NCBI RefSeq assembly: GCF_027579695.1
Contig: NC_083574.1
Span: 62,275,559-62,339,558, forward strand
Source: Neoarius graeffei
Lineage: Eukaryota > Chordata > Actinopteri > Siluriformes > Ariidae
DNA length: 64,000 nt
Reading direction: 5' to 3'
The notes below the pieces were generated by a model, which was not told the origin of the DNA, did no database searches, and worked only from the letters and a program-made list of their open reading frames with translations. Positions 12,001 to 25,656 of this stretch are shown one piece after another. Position 1 is the first letter of the stretch. Every line of letters begins with the position of its first letter. The translations under genes were made by a program, and so were the position numbers.

Positions 12001-12204
12001 AGGGACTCTGCCCCAACTACTCAGCCTCCTCAGCAGGTTAAACAAATATGATAGTGCAAGTGAACAAGGTGGATTATATGATATCAACACAGAACCAGAA
12101 AGCACTATTATAGTCACTTTCCTACTGTGAGCAGTATTGACAAGTTGGTCTTGATATAGCAATGGCATATCAGTTCCTGAAGCCATCACATGGGGACTGG
12201 GTTG
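9044..12204. other. non-coding, AT-rich stretch; candidate regulatory DNA
   Basis: No credible gene. Apart from the tandem duplication at 9791-10205 it is free of recognisable repeats. Around 10200-10480 there are many TAATTA/TTAATTA homeodomain-type motifs, so a conserved enhancer is possible. This is inference from composition only. Confidence 0.4.
9791..10205. repeat. tandem direct duplication of about 210 bp
   Basis: Copy 1 is 9791-10000 and copy 2 is 10003-10205. They share blocks such as CACTCAGAAGCAATTGCTAA and TTTTCCCCCATTTACTGGGA, with scattered substitutions and short indels. No transposon ends are visible, so this looks like a local segmental duplication. Confidence 0.92.
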
Positions 12205-12213
12205 CTCTCTCTT

Positions 12214-12280
<67 letters not shown>
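12205..12280. repeat. (CT)n(CA)n microsatellite
   Basis: A pyrimidine tract running into about 28 CA dinucleotides. Confidence 0.95.
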
Positions 12281-12282
<2 letters not shown>

Positions 12283-12378
12283 GTGACAACCTGTACTGTA
12301 TATTGTAGAAAGTACATGAGAATGACAAGCTATACACTGAATATATTTATTCATTCATATGTTAATATTCTATCATTC

Positions 12379-12819
12379 ATATTACCTCATCATATTATCC
12401 TTAAGGGTCTTAATAGTTAGTCAAAATAAGAATTTCTGAAACTAACTAAAAATGTAGACCTGGGTTGTTAGATCAAACAGACTGATTATGTAGATCATTG
12501 ACTTCTTGCAAACAGCATTTATCTTGCAAAACCAACATAATATTGTTCATGAACATAAGAAAGTGGTGATTCTACATAAACCCAGTTACTATACTCATTG
12601 CTGCATGGATTAATATTGTAAAAATGTACAGTGGTGCTTGAAAGTTTGTGAACAATATTATGTTGGTTTTGCAAGATAAATGCTGTTTGCAAGAAGTCAA
12701 TGATCTACATAATCAGTCTGTTTGATCTAACAACCCAGGTCTACATTTTTAGTTAGTTTCAGAAATTCTTATTTTGACTAACTATTAAGACCCTTAAGGA
12801 TAATATGATGAGGTAATAT
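12379..12819. repeat. 171-bp perfect inverted duplication with 99-bp spacer
   Basis: Arms 12379-12549 and 12649-12819 are exact reverse complements as far as I can read. The spacer contains the left terminal repeat of a Tc1 element (12629-12654), so the right arm lies inside the element while the left arm is flanking DNA. Just inside the right arm's outer edge, a 24-bp unit (TGATGAGGTAATATCCTTAG plus four bases) is tandemly repeated. Confidence 0.93.
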
Positions 12820-12855
12820 CCTTAGTATCTGATGAGGTAATATCCTTAGTAACTT

Positions 12856-13137
12856 CTAAGCAACTGAAGAGGCCTTCAGTTGCTTCGAAGTTACCCTGGG
12901 GTCCTTTGTGACCTCGCCGACTATTACATGCCTTGCTCTTGGAGTGATCTTTGTTGGTTGACCACTCCTGGGGAAGGTAAAAATGGTCTTGAATTTCTTC
13001 CATTTGTACACAATCTGTCTGACTGTGATTTGGTGGAGTCCAAACTCTTTAGAGATGATTTTGTAACCTTTTCCAGCCTGATGAGCATCAACAACGCTTT
13101 TTCTGAGTTCCTCAGAAATCTCCTTTGTTCGTGCCAT
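12856..13137 (-). pseudogene. Tc1 transposase N-terminal fragment
   Basis: From the internal MARTKEISEELRK start, the frame gives the helix-turn-helix DNA-binding region (KGYKIISKEFGLHQITVRQIVY) and the GQPTKITPRARH linker to KDPRVTSKQL. None of the catalytic acidic residues is present because the gene is truncated at the 12819-12850 junction. Confidence 0.85.
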
Positions 13138-13333
13138 GATACACTTCCAAAACATGTGTTGTGAAGATCAGACTTTGATAGATCCTTGTTCTTTAAATAA
13201 AACAGGGTGCCCACTCACACCTGATTTTCATCCCATTGATTGAAAACACCTGACTCTAATTTCACCTTCAAATTAACTGCTAATCTTAGAGGTTCACATA
13301 CTTTTGACACTCACAGATATGTAATATTGGATC

Positions 13334-13694
13334 CATCCATTATCTGTAGCCACTTATCCTGTTCTACAGGGTCGCAGACAAGCTGGAGCCTATCCCAGCT
13401 GACTATGGGCGAGAGGTGGGGTATACCCTGGACAAGTTGCCAGGTTATCGCAGGGCTGACACAGAGACAAACAACCATTCACACTCACACCTATGGTCAA
13501 TTTAAAGCCACCAATTAACCTAATCTGCATGTCTTTTGACTGTGGGGGAAAGCGGAGCACCTGGAGGAAACCCACGCAGACACGTGGAGAAGATGCAAAC
13601 TCCACACAGAAAGGCCCTCGCTGGCCGCTGGGCTCAAACCCAGGACCTTCTTGCTGTGAGGTGACAGTGCTAACCACTACACCACTGTGCCACC
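13334..13694 (-). mobile_element. tRNA-derived SINE, family A
   Basis: Full-length copy with diverged ends, flanked by a 13-bp perfect target duplication GTAATATTGGATC at 13321-13333 and 13695-13707. Inserted in the Tc1 element near its right terminal region. Confidence 0.9.
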
Positions 13695-14842
13695 GTAATA
13701 TTGGATCATTTTCCTCAATAAATAAATGACAAAGTATAATATTTTGTCTCATTTGTTTAACTGGGTTATCTTTATCTACTTTTTGGACTTGTGTGAAAAT
13801 CTGATGATGTTTTAGGTCATATTTATGCAGAAATATAGAAAATTCTAAAGGGTTCACAAACTTTCAAGCACCACTATAAGTAGTATTCTGCTGGATGTTT
13901 AAAGGTTCTTATTACAAGAATGCTTAATGCCCTTGCATCGACAGAATAGTTGCATCATATTTATTTATTTGCTGTTTAAAATTAATTAAAATTGTGAATA
14001 TTGTGGGGGAAAAAAGAGTTGTGCAGTTGGTCTGTAAAAGTAAAAAAAAAGGATAAATGTGTGGACATGGATGACATGTTTAAGGCAGCCATCTTCTTTT
14101 ATTAACTATTGAGGAGCTAAATGTTTTCTTATACAATCGGTAATTTCATGAGACTGATCAAATATAATCACTGTTTGATTGTGTATGGTAGATGCAACTC
14201 TGCCGTCTGTATGATGACACATTTCTGCAACAGATAAATGTTGATGAATGGACATGCTATTTTCAGATTGACCTGGTGAAATGACAAAGCTCAATTAGCT
14301 ACATCCTTAATGCAGGTTATAGCTATTGGCAAACTGCCCATACAGTAACTTCATAGCTAGAATTGATGAAGTCATATTCTCAGACTGTGAAAGGGAAAAT
14401 ATTACCTGTGTTTGAAAGGCATTATTAGTGGCCACTTAAGATAACCTGGTACAACCTGATACAGCCTCTTCATGAGGTTGCAACCCCTACACACCCTCTA
14501 GCTGTCTTTATTAGTGATTGCGTATTGCACAATTATTTGCTCTGGTTAGGAAATGTGTACTTATATATAGCTTTGTGAGCAGTTCCCATGTAGCAACCAT
14601 TCAAAGTACCTTTTTTTCCTCCACAGGAATGAATGGAAAAAATATCTGGAAGGTTGTTCAGACAAAACTGCATATACTCCAGACACAAAACTTTACCAGT
14701 ATCCATTGCATTTACTAAGGTAAGAGAGAAGAGCCCAATTAGCCTAATGGTAGTTCTATAGTGCAATATAGTGCACCAGGTTACATCTTAAGCCATATCT
14801 TGAGAAACATGAGGCCTAGAGACAAGATTCTGTTTTTCCTGA

Positions 14843-14843
<1 letters not shown>

Positions 14844-14887
<44 letters not shown>
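14844..14887. repeat. (ATT)n microsatellite
   Basis: Uninterrupted trinucleotide run. Confidence 0.95.
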
Positions 14888-14940
14888 GCTAATTATGAAC
14901 CAATTTGGACCACTTAGCTTAGCTCAAGGACCACTTGTTG

Positions 14941-14942
<2 letters not shown>

Positions 14943-15002
<60 letters not shown>
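14943..15002. repeat. (TA)n microsatellite
   Basis: About 30 TA dinucleotides. Confidence 0.95.
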
Positions 15003-15007
<5 letters not shown>

Positions 15008-15887
15008 GTAACAATAAAAATGTACACTGTATATTAACTAGAATAATAACTAGAATAAAACATCTTATTCGACACTGATTTTAGAGCAAATTTAAATGTG
15101 GAGACACTGGTTTACAAGAGCTTTTTTTAACTATGTCGTAACTGCTGCTGCTTTCAACGCTTTATGGATGATAATTATGTCCCTGTAAAAACAAAATGAT
15201 GTTACTTTTTCAAACTCTATGGCTAAAGCACATTATGCATTCATATAATTCAGAGCTGACTCTGTGACGGGCACTTCGATCCAGACCATATACACGTAAT
15301 TAAGTATACGAATACTCTGCATACTCCCTCTTTTCCCTTGTCTGATATGATCTAATAACATGCCACAAATTAATGTGTGCCTGCCTAAGCCTGGCACACA
15401 TCCGCCTGCTTGGATACATTAATGTGCCTTCATAGAGCTTTTAGAGAGTTTGAAGAGATGCAATTTGAGAATGTAATGGGAGGGTGGGCGCTTTTAGCAC
15501 AGGACATGTCACCATAGCTGCAGGGCTAGCTGACATTTTGCAAGTATGTGTTGATCGTTGCTCTAATATGTAAAGTGTTAAGTAGAATGCATTTTCCACA
15601 CACACATCCATTTCTGCAAGGAACATCTCAAACACGCATGAATCACAACAGATATTTTCCAAACTGTTTCTCAGAAAACAATAATCTTTTTCCTCCAGCT
15701 TATCACTTAGGGAAGGAAAGGCCTGACAGGTGTCAGTTGTATAATCCAAATAGGTAATGTGTTAATTGTATGCATTAACAAGCATATATCTATTTCTGCA
15801 AAAATAATCTCAAACCTGAACTCACTACAGAAATAGTTTTTTTTTTACTGTTTCTCAGCAAGGCTCATCTGCCTTAACCCAAAACCA

Positions 15888-15901
15888 TCTCTCTCTCTCT
15901 T

Positions 15902-15942
<41 letters not shown>
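15888..15942. repeat. (CT)n-(GA)n hairpin microsatellite
   Basis: Seven CT units, a short T run, then about 19 GA units. The CT tract can pair with the GA tract in the same strand. Confidence 0.93.
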
Positions 15943-15944
<2 letters not shown>

Positions 15945-16360
15945 CCTCAAAGGCAAGGCTTGGTGCCAGGTATTGGTGACACAGCAAACGCAGTTCGCAG
16001 CCTCAGCCACAAAAGATTTGGGAGAGATGCATTTGCATAAGGTCAGTGCTTGGCTTCTGATGGAAGTTATGTAGCATCCCCCTCCCCCTGTCTCTTAGCA
16101 ACACTCCTGCTCTCTTGGTCCATGTGTTAAATTAACTGGTCCTCTGCTTTTCTTCCTTTTCACAGAGAAGTTCACAATAAAATACCACCCTTGAACCTAT
16201 GTCTGTCAACCAGAAGGTCATCCCTCTCTTTTCCCCTTACTCCTCCCTCATTCTCCTTATCAAGCTTTCATCTCTAATTAAAAGATGGATTTTTTTTCTG
16301 TTTGGTGACCATAGATGAGCAAGAGAATTGTTTTTGAGTAGAGAAAGACCTTCTTTAGCC

Positions 16361-16366
16361 TGCGCG

Positions 16367-16412
<46 letters not shown>
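16361..16412. repeat. (CG)n(CA)n microsatellite
   Basis: Alternating CG followed by CA dinucleotides, directly abutting a Tc1 terminal repeat. Confidence 0.95.
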
Positions 16413-18082
<1,670 letters not shown>

Positions 18083-18094
18083 TGTCTGTATATA

Positions 18095-19715
18095 CAGTGG
18101 TGCTTGAAAGTTTGTGAACCCTTTAGAATTTTCTATATTTCTGCATAAATGTGACCTAAAACATCATCAGATTTTCACACAAGTCCTAAAAGTAAATAAA
18201 GAGAACCCAGTTAAACAAATGAGACAAAAATGTTATACTTGGTTATTTATTTATTGAGGAAAATGATCAAATATTACGTATCTGTGAGTGGCAAAAGTAT
18301 GTGAACCTCTAGGATTAGCAGTTAATTTGAAGGTGAAATTAGAGTCAGGTGTTTTCAATCAATGGGATGACAAGCAGGTGTGAGTGAGCACCCTGTTTTA
18401 TTTAAAGAAGAGGGATCTAACAAAGTCTGATCTTCACAACAAATGTTTGTGGAAGTGTATCATGGCACGAACAAAGGAGATTTCTGAGGACCTCAGAAAA
18501 TGCATTGTTGATGCTCATCAGGCTGGAAAAGGTTACAAAACCATCTCTAAAGAGTTTGGACTCCACCAATCCACAGTCAGACAGACTGTGTACAAATGGA
18601 GGAAATTCAAGACCATTGTTACCCTCCCCAGGAGTGAGTGGTCGACCAACAAAGATCACTCCAAGAGCAAGGCGTGTAATAGTCAGCGAGGTCACAAAGG
18701 ACCCCAGGGTAACTTCTAAGCAACTGAAGGCCTCTATCACATTGACTAACGTTAATGTTCATGAGTCCACCATCAGGAGAACACTGAACAACAATGGCGT
18801 GCATGGCAGGGTTGCAAGGAGAAAGCCACTACTCTCCAAAACAACATTGCTTCTCGTCTGTAGTTTGCGACAGGATCACATGGACAAGCCAGAAGGCTAT
18901 TGGAAAAATGTTTTGTGGACGGATGAGACCAAAATAGAACTTTTTGGTTGAAATGAGAAGCATTATGTTTGGAGAAAGGAAAATACTGCATTCCAGCATA
19001 AGAACCTTATCCCATCTGTGAAACACGGTGGTGGCAGTATCATGGTTTGGGCTGGTTTTGCTGCATCTGGGCCAGGATGGCTTGCCATCATTGATGGAAC
19101 AATGAATTCTGAATTATACCAGCGGATTCTAAAGGAAAATGTCAGGACATCTGTCCATGAACTGAATCTCAAGAGAAGGTGGGTCATGCAGCAAGACAAC
19201 GACCCTAAGCACACAAGTCATTCTACCAAGGAATGGTTAAAGAAGAATAAAGTTAATGTTTTGGAATGACCAAGTCAAAATCCTGACCTGAATCCAATCA
19301 AAATGTTGTGGAAGGACCTGAAGTGAGCAGTTCATGTGAGGAAACCCACCAACATCCCAGAGTTGAAGCTGTTCTGTACGGAGGAATGCGCTAAAATTCC
19401 TCCAAGCCGGTGTGCAGGACTGATGAACAGTTACCGCAAACGTTTAGTTGCAGTTATTGCTGCACAAGGGGGTCACACCAGATACTAAAAGCAAAGGTTC
19501 ACATACTTTTGCCACTCACAGATATGTAATATTGGATCATTTTCCTCAATAAATAAATGACCAAGCACAATATTCAATATTTTTGTCTCATTTGTTTAAC
19601 TGGGTTCTCTTTATCTACTTTTAGGACTTGTGTGAAAATCTGATGTTGTTTTAATTCATATTTATGCAGAAATATAGAAAATTCTAAAGGGTTCACAAAC
19701 TTTCAAGCACCACTG
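18095..19715 (+). mobile_element. Tc1/mariner element, near full length (CAGTGGTGCTTGAAAG family)
   Basis: Terminal repeats CAGTGGTGCTTGAAAGTTTG and its complement at 19696-19715, preceded by TA. Extended inverted similarity reaches about 200 bp inward (the CAGATTTTCACACAAGTCC region). It contains one transposase pseudogene. This is the longest member of the family here. Confidence 0.92.
18462..19488 (+). pseudogene. Tc1 transposase, frameshifted, catalytic glutamate lost
   Basis: Starts MARTKEISEDLRK and ends GGHTRY followed by TAA, about the usual 340 residues. The catalytic segments are visible: VLWTDETKIELFG (first Asp), MQQDNDPKHTS (second Asp), and NPDLNPIKMLW where the consensus glutamate (PIEMLW) is replaced by lysine. 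One frameshift near 18635 and stops at about 18949, 19267 and 19324 confirm it is dead. Confidence 0.92.
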
Positions 19716-19719
19716 TGTA

Positions 19720-19790
<71 letters not shown>
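19716..19790. repeat. (GT)n(AT)n microsatellite
   Basis: Lies exactly between two Tc1-type elements. Confidence 0.95.
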
Positions 19791-19792
<2 letters not shown>

Positions 19793-21041
19793 CTGAAGAC
19801 ATCAAAACTATGAAATAACACACATGGAAATATATGTTAAACAAAAACTGTTAAAAAACAAAATATGTTTCATATTTTAGAGTCCTCAAAGTCATCAATG
19901 TTTGCCTTGATGATGCTTTGCACACTGTTAGCATTATCTTAACCAGCTTCATGAGGTAGTCACCTGGAATGCTTTTCAATTAACAGATGTGCCTTGTCAA
20001 AAGTTATTTTGTAGAATTTCTTGCCTTCTTAAAGTATCTTCAAGTGCAGTTGCAAAAACCGCTAAACACTGTGAGGAAACTGGCTCTCATGAGGACCATC
20101 CCAGGAAAGGAAGACCAAAACTTATCTCTCCTGCACTGGTTAAGTTCATGAGAGTTACCAGTCTCAGAAGTCACTGATTAGCAGCACCTCATATTTGAGC
20201 CTACATGAATGCTTCACAGAGTTCCATTAGCAGACACATCTCAACATCAACTGTTCAGAGGAGACTGCATGACTCATGCCGTCACAGTTGAATGTGTGCA
20301 AAGAAACTATGACTGAGGAAGGCCAATAAGAAGAAGAGTATTGCTTGTGCCACACAAACAATGGACATTAGACCAGTAGAAATCTGTACTTTGCTCTGAT
20401 GAATCCAAATTTGAGACTTTTGAATCCAACCACCATGTCTTTGTGCAATGCAGAAAAGGGGAATGGATGGTATCTGCATCTGTGGTGTCTACCATGAAGC
20501 TTGGAGAAGGATGTCTGATGTTGTGTGGGTGCTTTGCCAGTGATATTGTTGGCAATTTGTTCAAAATTGAAGGCAGACTTAACCAGCATCACTACCACAG
20601 CATTCTGCAGTGACATGTCATCACATCTGTTTAACACTGAGTGGGACGGTCAGTTGTTTTTCAACAGGTTAATGACCTAAAACACACCTGCAGGCTAGGT
20701 AAGGGCTACTTAACTAAGAAGGAGAGTGAAGAAGTGCTGCATCAGATGATTTGGGCTCTACAATCACCTGACCTAAACCCAATTGAGATGGTTTGGGATG
20801 AGTTAGATCACAGAGTGAAAGAAAAGTAGCCAACAAGTGCTCATTATATATGGGAACTCTTTCAAGAGTGTTGGAAAAGCATTCTAGGTGACTAAATCAT
20901 GAAGCTGGTTGAAAGAATGCTGAGAGTGTGCAAAGCTGTCATCAAAGCAAAAGGTGGCTACTTTGAAGAATCTAAATTCTAAAACATTTTCCTTTGTGTC
21001 CAATCTTTTGCTTACTACATAATTCCATATTACACCATATA

Positions 21042-21044
<3 letters not shown>
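19791..21044 (+). mobile_element. decayed Tc1/mariner element, third family
   Basis: The left part begins TGCTGAAGACATCAAAACTA and the right part has CCAATCTTTTGCTTACTACA, flanks I recognise from fish Tc1 elements. The outermost repeats have been replaced by or merged with (TA)n runs on both sides. Confidence 0.7.
19985..20960 (+). pseudogene. Tc1 transposase remnant
   Basis: Pieces in several frames show a KTAKHCEETGSHEDHPRKGRPKLIS helix-turn-helix linker, and farther on LQSPDLNPIEMVWDELDHRVKEK (20757-20829), which retains the catalytic glutamate context PDLNPIE. Multiple stops. Confidence 0.78.
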
Positions 21045-21072
<28 letters not shown>

Positions 21073-21522
21073 AAATCACTGTTCTCCCCAGGACTAAAAT
21101 CGAGCCCTAACTCTTGGGTTGCCACTTGGCACGCTGTGTGGCCTGTAGAGTAGAGAGTTTGTAGGCATGGGGGGGGAGTCCCCCTCTCATTGTGGGGGTC
21201 CAGGGGCCTCCCCTGGAAAATTTTGAAAAAGGGAGCCCATTTGGTGGCATCTGGACTTTTAGGAACATTTTATGGTGGTACTGACACTGTCACTTTTTAT
21301 TGTTAACATGGTTGAAAAGGTTACTACAATAAGTAGAGGTCTGTGATGCTGTGGTTTGCAGCATATGGTTCACATGAGTAATAAATAAAATCATTTGACA
21401 ACAATGTATTATATAATAATGCTGTTTTATTGCCTGAACTACTGCCAGAACACCACTAACCAAAAGTTTAAATAAGTTCTGTTGCACTTAGAAAAAAAAT
21501 AATAAGACCCCCTGCAGACTGC
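21045..21522. other. short (TA)n then unassigned sequence
   Basis: (TA)n to about 21072. The GC-rich patch 21160-21230 with CCAGGGGCCTCCCCTGG looks like a fragment of some other repeat, but I cannot name it. No gene. Confidence 0.4.
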
Positions 21523-21842
21523 TGTAGTATTTCCCTGACATTGGTGGAATACTGAAGCGTGGTGGGCAGGAGATGATGTTCATACACAACTTTATTTTAT
21601 TAATTTTGCTTTTTAGCTTTACTTGGCATGTTTGCACACACACACACACACACACACACAAATGTGTGTTCTCATCAGGCTAGTACCCTCTTATCACTCT
21701 CTCCCTCCTTTTCTACCTTCTATCTTCACTGCAAAACACACAAACACAACATTAATCAACAACAGGTGTACTGACTTTGCCACTCACCTTCCCTGGCCCC
21801 GCCTTCCATTCACAAACTGATGGCCATGCCCCCGCTGCCACA
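21523..21842 (-). repeat. 3' LTR of the gypsy element
   Basis: On the minus strand it runs TGTGGCAG to TACTACAG-like end (TG...CA termini), 320 bp, with an internal TG/CA microsatellite. A purine-rich GGTGGTAGGGGTA lies just upstream on the minus strand, a fitting polypurine tract. Confidence 0.92.
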
Positions 21843-21904
21843 TACCCCTACCACCTGACTCAGGCTGGGGAGCCATCCAGCCTGCAGTGGACTCCCCCCC
21901 CCCC

Positions 21905-22290
21905 AAAAAAAAAGGGACATGAAGTCTGCCACCACCATCTGTGCCCCTGGCCTGTGGACTACCTCAAATTTAAGTGGCTGGAGGGCAAGATACCAATGGG
22001 TGATCTGTGCATTGGCATCCTTCATGTGGTGGAGCCACTGGAGGGGTGTGTGGTTAAAACATAGGGTGAAAGGGTACCCCAGCAGGTCATATCAGAGAGT
22101 GAGGACCGCCCACTTGATGGCCAGGCACTCCTTCTTGATGGTGCTGTACTTGCTTTCACACTTCGAGAGCTTGTGACTAATGTACAGCACCGGATGTTCC
22201 TCACCCTCCACCTTCTGGGACAGAACGGCCCCCAGCCGTTCTGATGTGTCCATCTGTAAAATAAAAGGGAGAGAGAAGTCAGTGGAATGT
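21905..22290 (-). pseudogene. RNase H domain of the gypsy element
   Basis: Pieces in two frames: FILQMDTSERLGAVLSQ contains the first catalytic aspartate with its usual context, HKLSKCESKYSTIKKECLAI has the catalytic glutamate context, and FEVVHRPGAQMVVADFMS resembles the domain's C-terminal part. It ends the pol region, next to the 3' LTR. Confidence 0.85.
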
Positions 22291-22419
22291 AAGAGTGGCC
22301 CCCAACTCAGTGCAGCTTTTACCTTAGTGAAGGCCTGTTGGCACTGGTCTATCCACTGGATCGGATCTAGTGCTCCCTTTTTAGTGAGATCAGTCAGCAG
22401 GCTTGTGACGTCTGAATAA

Positions 22420-23300
22420 TTAGGTATGAACCTGCGATAGTAGCCAGCCAGCCCCAGGAACTGTCTCACCCCCTTTTTGGTCTTGGGTCTCAGGCAGGCC
22501 GCAATTGCTGTTGTCTTGTTAATTTGGGGATGCACCTGCCCATGAAACCCAGGAAAAACCATGGAAACCCAGATACCATACTTCCACCCACCCAGTCGCA
22601 CACTTTTTCGGGTTAGTTGTGAGACTCAGTGACTCTAGGATGGCCCTAAGGTGTTCTATGTGCCACGGCCAGTCATTGCTATATATGATGATATCATCAA
22701 GGTAGGCTGCCACATAGGCGGTGTGGAGGCAGAGGATCTTGTCCATGAGCCACTGGAACATAGCAGGAGCCCCAAATAGCCCAAAAGGAAGCGTGAAGCA
22801 TTCTGAAAGGTGTGGAAAAGGCTGTTTTCTCTTGGGATCGAGTCTAGGGCATCTGCCAATATCCCTTTGTCAAATCCAGTGTCAAATAAAATTGAGCAGT
22901 GCCTAAACGATCAAGCAACTCATCAATGCAAGGCATTGGGTATGCTTCAAATTTAGATATCGCATTGACTTTTTTGTAGTCCACACAAACAGACCGACCC
23001 ATTGGCCTTGGGAACCAGGACCACCAGGCTGCTCCAGTCACTGTGGGACTCCTCAATTATGCCCATTTCAAGCATGGCCTTGAGTTCATCCTGAACCACC
23101 TTTTTTTTGTTGTTTTGTTTTCAGGTAAGCAGTAGGGGTGGCTATGCATCACCACCCCTGGGGGCATTTCAGTATGGTGTTCTATGAGGTGGGTGTGACC
23201 CGGAAGGGGCGAGAACATGTCGAAAAATTCCTCTTGCAACCTGGTAACCTCTGTGAGTTGGGCCGGTGAGAGGTGCTCTCCATAGGGGACTGGAGCTTGA
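22420..23300 (-). pseudogene. reverse transcriptase domain of the gypsy element
   Basis: Segments in order on the minus strand: an N-terminal FFDMFSPLPGHTHLIEHH, VCVDYKKVNAISKF, FYLTLDLTKGYWQMP (first catalytic Asp region), AAYLDDIIIYSND (the YLDD box) and FLGLAGYYRRFIPNYS (thumb/connection). Frames shift several times. Confidence 0.9.
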
Positions 23301-23389
23301 GTAGTTAACTTTTTCACCTCCAGCCCCAGCTCCGACTTCTCCGGAACTACCGATGCCAATGCCACAGGAACCCTCTCATTCCAATGTTT

Positions 23390-24430
23390 TAGCAGGTTGA
23401 GGTGGTATATTTGCAGCGCCCCTCCCCTATCCATTCGCCTCACCTCACCTCATAGTCAACATCCCTGATTCACTATTTGACCTTGAAGGGCCCTTGCCAC
23501 TTGGCGACTAATTTGGAGCTTGAAGTGGGCAATAATACGAGTATTTTATCTCCTGGGGTGAACTTTCTAAGGCGCATGTCCCTGTTGTACAGTCAGGTTT
23601 GACGTTCTTGTGCCTGCTGCAAATTCTCCTGGGTTAAGTGTGTGAGGGTGTGGAGCTTTGCACACAGGTTGAAAATGTTTTGAATTTCATTTTTACTCAT
23701 TGAAGGTCCCTCCTCCCAATTTTCCTGCAGCACATCCACCATTCCACGAGGCTTTTGCCTATATAATAATTCAAATGGGGAGAACCCCGTGGAGGCTTGC
23801 AGGACCGCTTGTACTGCAAATAACAGGGGCTCGATCCATTTATCCCAATTTTGTGCATCCTTGCTTACAAACTTTCAAATTAGATTTTTTAGTGTTTGAT
23901 TAAATTGATCCACTAAGCCATCTGTTTGTGGGTGATAAATGCTGGTGCGGATGGATTTAATTCCTAATAGCCCATACAGCTTATGAAGTATTCATGACAT
24001 AAAGGTAGTGCCTTGGTCAGTCAGGATTTCTTTCGGAATCCCAACTCGGGAGATAACACAGAAGAGTGCCTCCACAACACTGCATGCTGAAATATTGCAG
24101 AGAGGCACTGCTTCCAGATATCACGTTGCATAGTCCACCAGAACTAAAATAAAGCGATATTCTCATGCTGACCGATCTAATGGCCTGACAAGATCCATAC
24201 CAGTTCTTTTGAAGGGGGTCTTGATTAGAGGGAGAGGGCACAAAGGCACTTTTGGAGTGGCCACAGGATTTACTAGTTGGCATTCGCAGCATGCAGCACA
24301 CAACCGATGAACATCCCTGTGAATCCAATAGAACTGGGCTATTATTCAGGCTATTGTCTTATCTTGTCCAAAGTGTCCAGCCATTGGATTAAAGTAAGCT
24401 GCACAGAATTTGAGTTCCCTACGGCTTTGT
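23390..24430 (-). pseudogene. integrase domain of the gypsy element
   Basis: Translating the minus strand gives a zinc-binding region with AGHFGQDK, DVHRLCAACCECQ, then GMDLVRPLDRS and LTDQGTTFMS carrying the first two catalytic aspartates. The third position reads DGLVDQFNQT, with aspartate where glutamate is expected. GPFKV and LLKHW near the end are C-terminal integrase features. Several stops. It lies upstream of the RT in transcription order. Confidence 0.85.
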
Positions 24431-24949
24431 GGGATTAACAACTGGGTTATCTGTTTCCTGGTTTGTTTGTCCTGCATCACTGATACAGCCTATCCTTAAT
24501 AATAGCAAAGTATGGGAAGGAGGGTGTCACATTTGGCTGGAGAGTTTGACCATTGATTACTTTCACTTGGTCAAATGCATGATGCAGAGTCTCGTCTCAC
24601 AACTGCTCCAATGGGAAATCCTCAAGGGAATCCCCGAGAGAGGGAGGAGGGGCAAGCTGCTCCTCACTCCTCGTATCGCCCTGATATGGTGCTGACATAG
24701 ATGGCTCTGTGACAACTTCTCCAGTCAGTGCCTCATCAGGATCCCCACATGATGCATTATGGCAGGAGCCACCCCCTACTATATGCACCATTAATTCCCT
24801 AAACCCCAGCCAATCAGTCCCCAGGATCAGTGGGTGGGTAAGACATGCTACGATTTTCTCCCCAAAATAGAATGTGGACAGACACTAGTGGATAATTGTG
24901 AACATCCCCGTGCACACACAAAACCACCACTTGTGCTCTCCCCAATGCC

Positions 24950-25180
24950 TCACATTGCACCAGGCTTTGGTGGATTTGAGGTCTGATTACAGCCGGAATC
25001 CACCAATGCATGATACATATCCCCTTGAACACTCACTAGTATACGATACACTCCGGCCCAATCGAGGGCGGTCTCTGGTGCCTCGGGTATCCAGACCACC
25101 ACTCCCACCTCCATCGTGGAACACTGACCCTGAAGATGCCCAGGTTCCCTGCAGCACCAGCACACTGGCCCAGGCTTCAC
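24950..25180 (-). pseudogene. zinc knuckle and aspartic protease of the gypsy element
   Basis: CWCCREPGHLQGQC is a CX2CX4HX4C nucleocapsid knuckle. About 40 residues later ALVDSGCNQT matches the D-S-G active site of retroviral-type proteases. This marks the gag/pol junction. Confidence 0.85.
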
Positions 25181-25656
25181 CTCTGCACCAGCATTATGGG
25201 CTCACTCACCTGGGGGGAAGACACAGAAGGGACAGACGGGAGGACACCACAGGTGCGGCTGGCCGGCAGTGAGGGAGTCAGCCCCCGCCTCCATGGTGGA
25301 GGAATGGGGTGGGGATGAGAAGGAAAAGGAGAGAGAAAGAGAGAAGAGGCGACTTGTCTGCCTGCCGCTGGAACCACCACCAGATGGTCCTCTGCCAGCT
25401 CGATGGCTTGATCCAGCATTAACAGGCTGTTCCTTCTGGAAGCTGCATGATTAACTGCTCCAGTGTCACCAGGTCAATGCTCCCTTCTGTGTCAGTCATC
25501 CGCCCTCAGCCACTGCTGGAAGGCATCCTGGAGCTGTTGGCTGAATGCAAACAGCCAGCCAATCTCCTCCAAAGTCAGCATCCGGAAGCGCTGGCGATGT
25601 TCTGGGGAGTGGCCGACACACTGCAGGGTGGCTCACTTCAGGTTCTCATAGATGAG

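Larger units (their letters stand above)
12629..13876 (-). mobile_element. Tc1/mariner element, internally deleted (CAGTGGTGCTTGAAAG family)
   Basis: Terminal repeats CAGTGGTGCTTGAAAGTTTG (left) and its complement at the right match the longer copy at 18095-19715. The transposase part present covers only the N-terminal third. The rest is replaced by an inverted copy of the left flanking DNA. A SINE is inserted at 13334-13694. Confidence 0.85.
13877..16360. other. non-coding stretch with microsatellites
   Basis: No gene seen. It holds (ATT)n at 14844-14887, (TA)n at 14943-15002 and a (CT)n-TTTT-(GA)n hairpin at 15888-15942. The block 14100-14300 and the block 15350-15550 are complex and repeat-free and may be regulatory. 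Segments 15590-15675 and 15770-15858 share CATTTCTGCAA-like and ACTGTTTCTCAG blocks, a probable old local duplication. Confidence 0.45.

Noticed and set aside
21160-21230. GC-rich CCAGGGGCCTCCCCTGG patch as a regulatory island
   Set aside because: It is isolated in transposon debris and looks like a fragment of another repeat; no supporting context.
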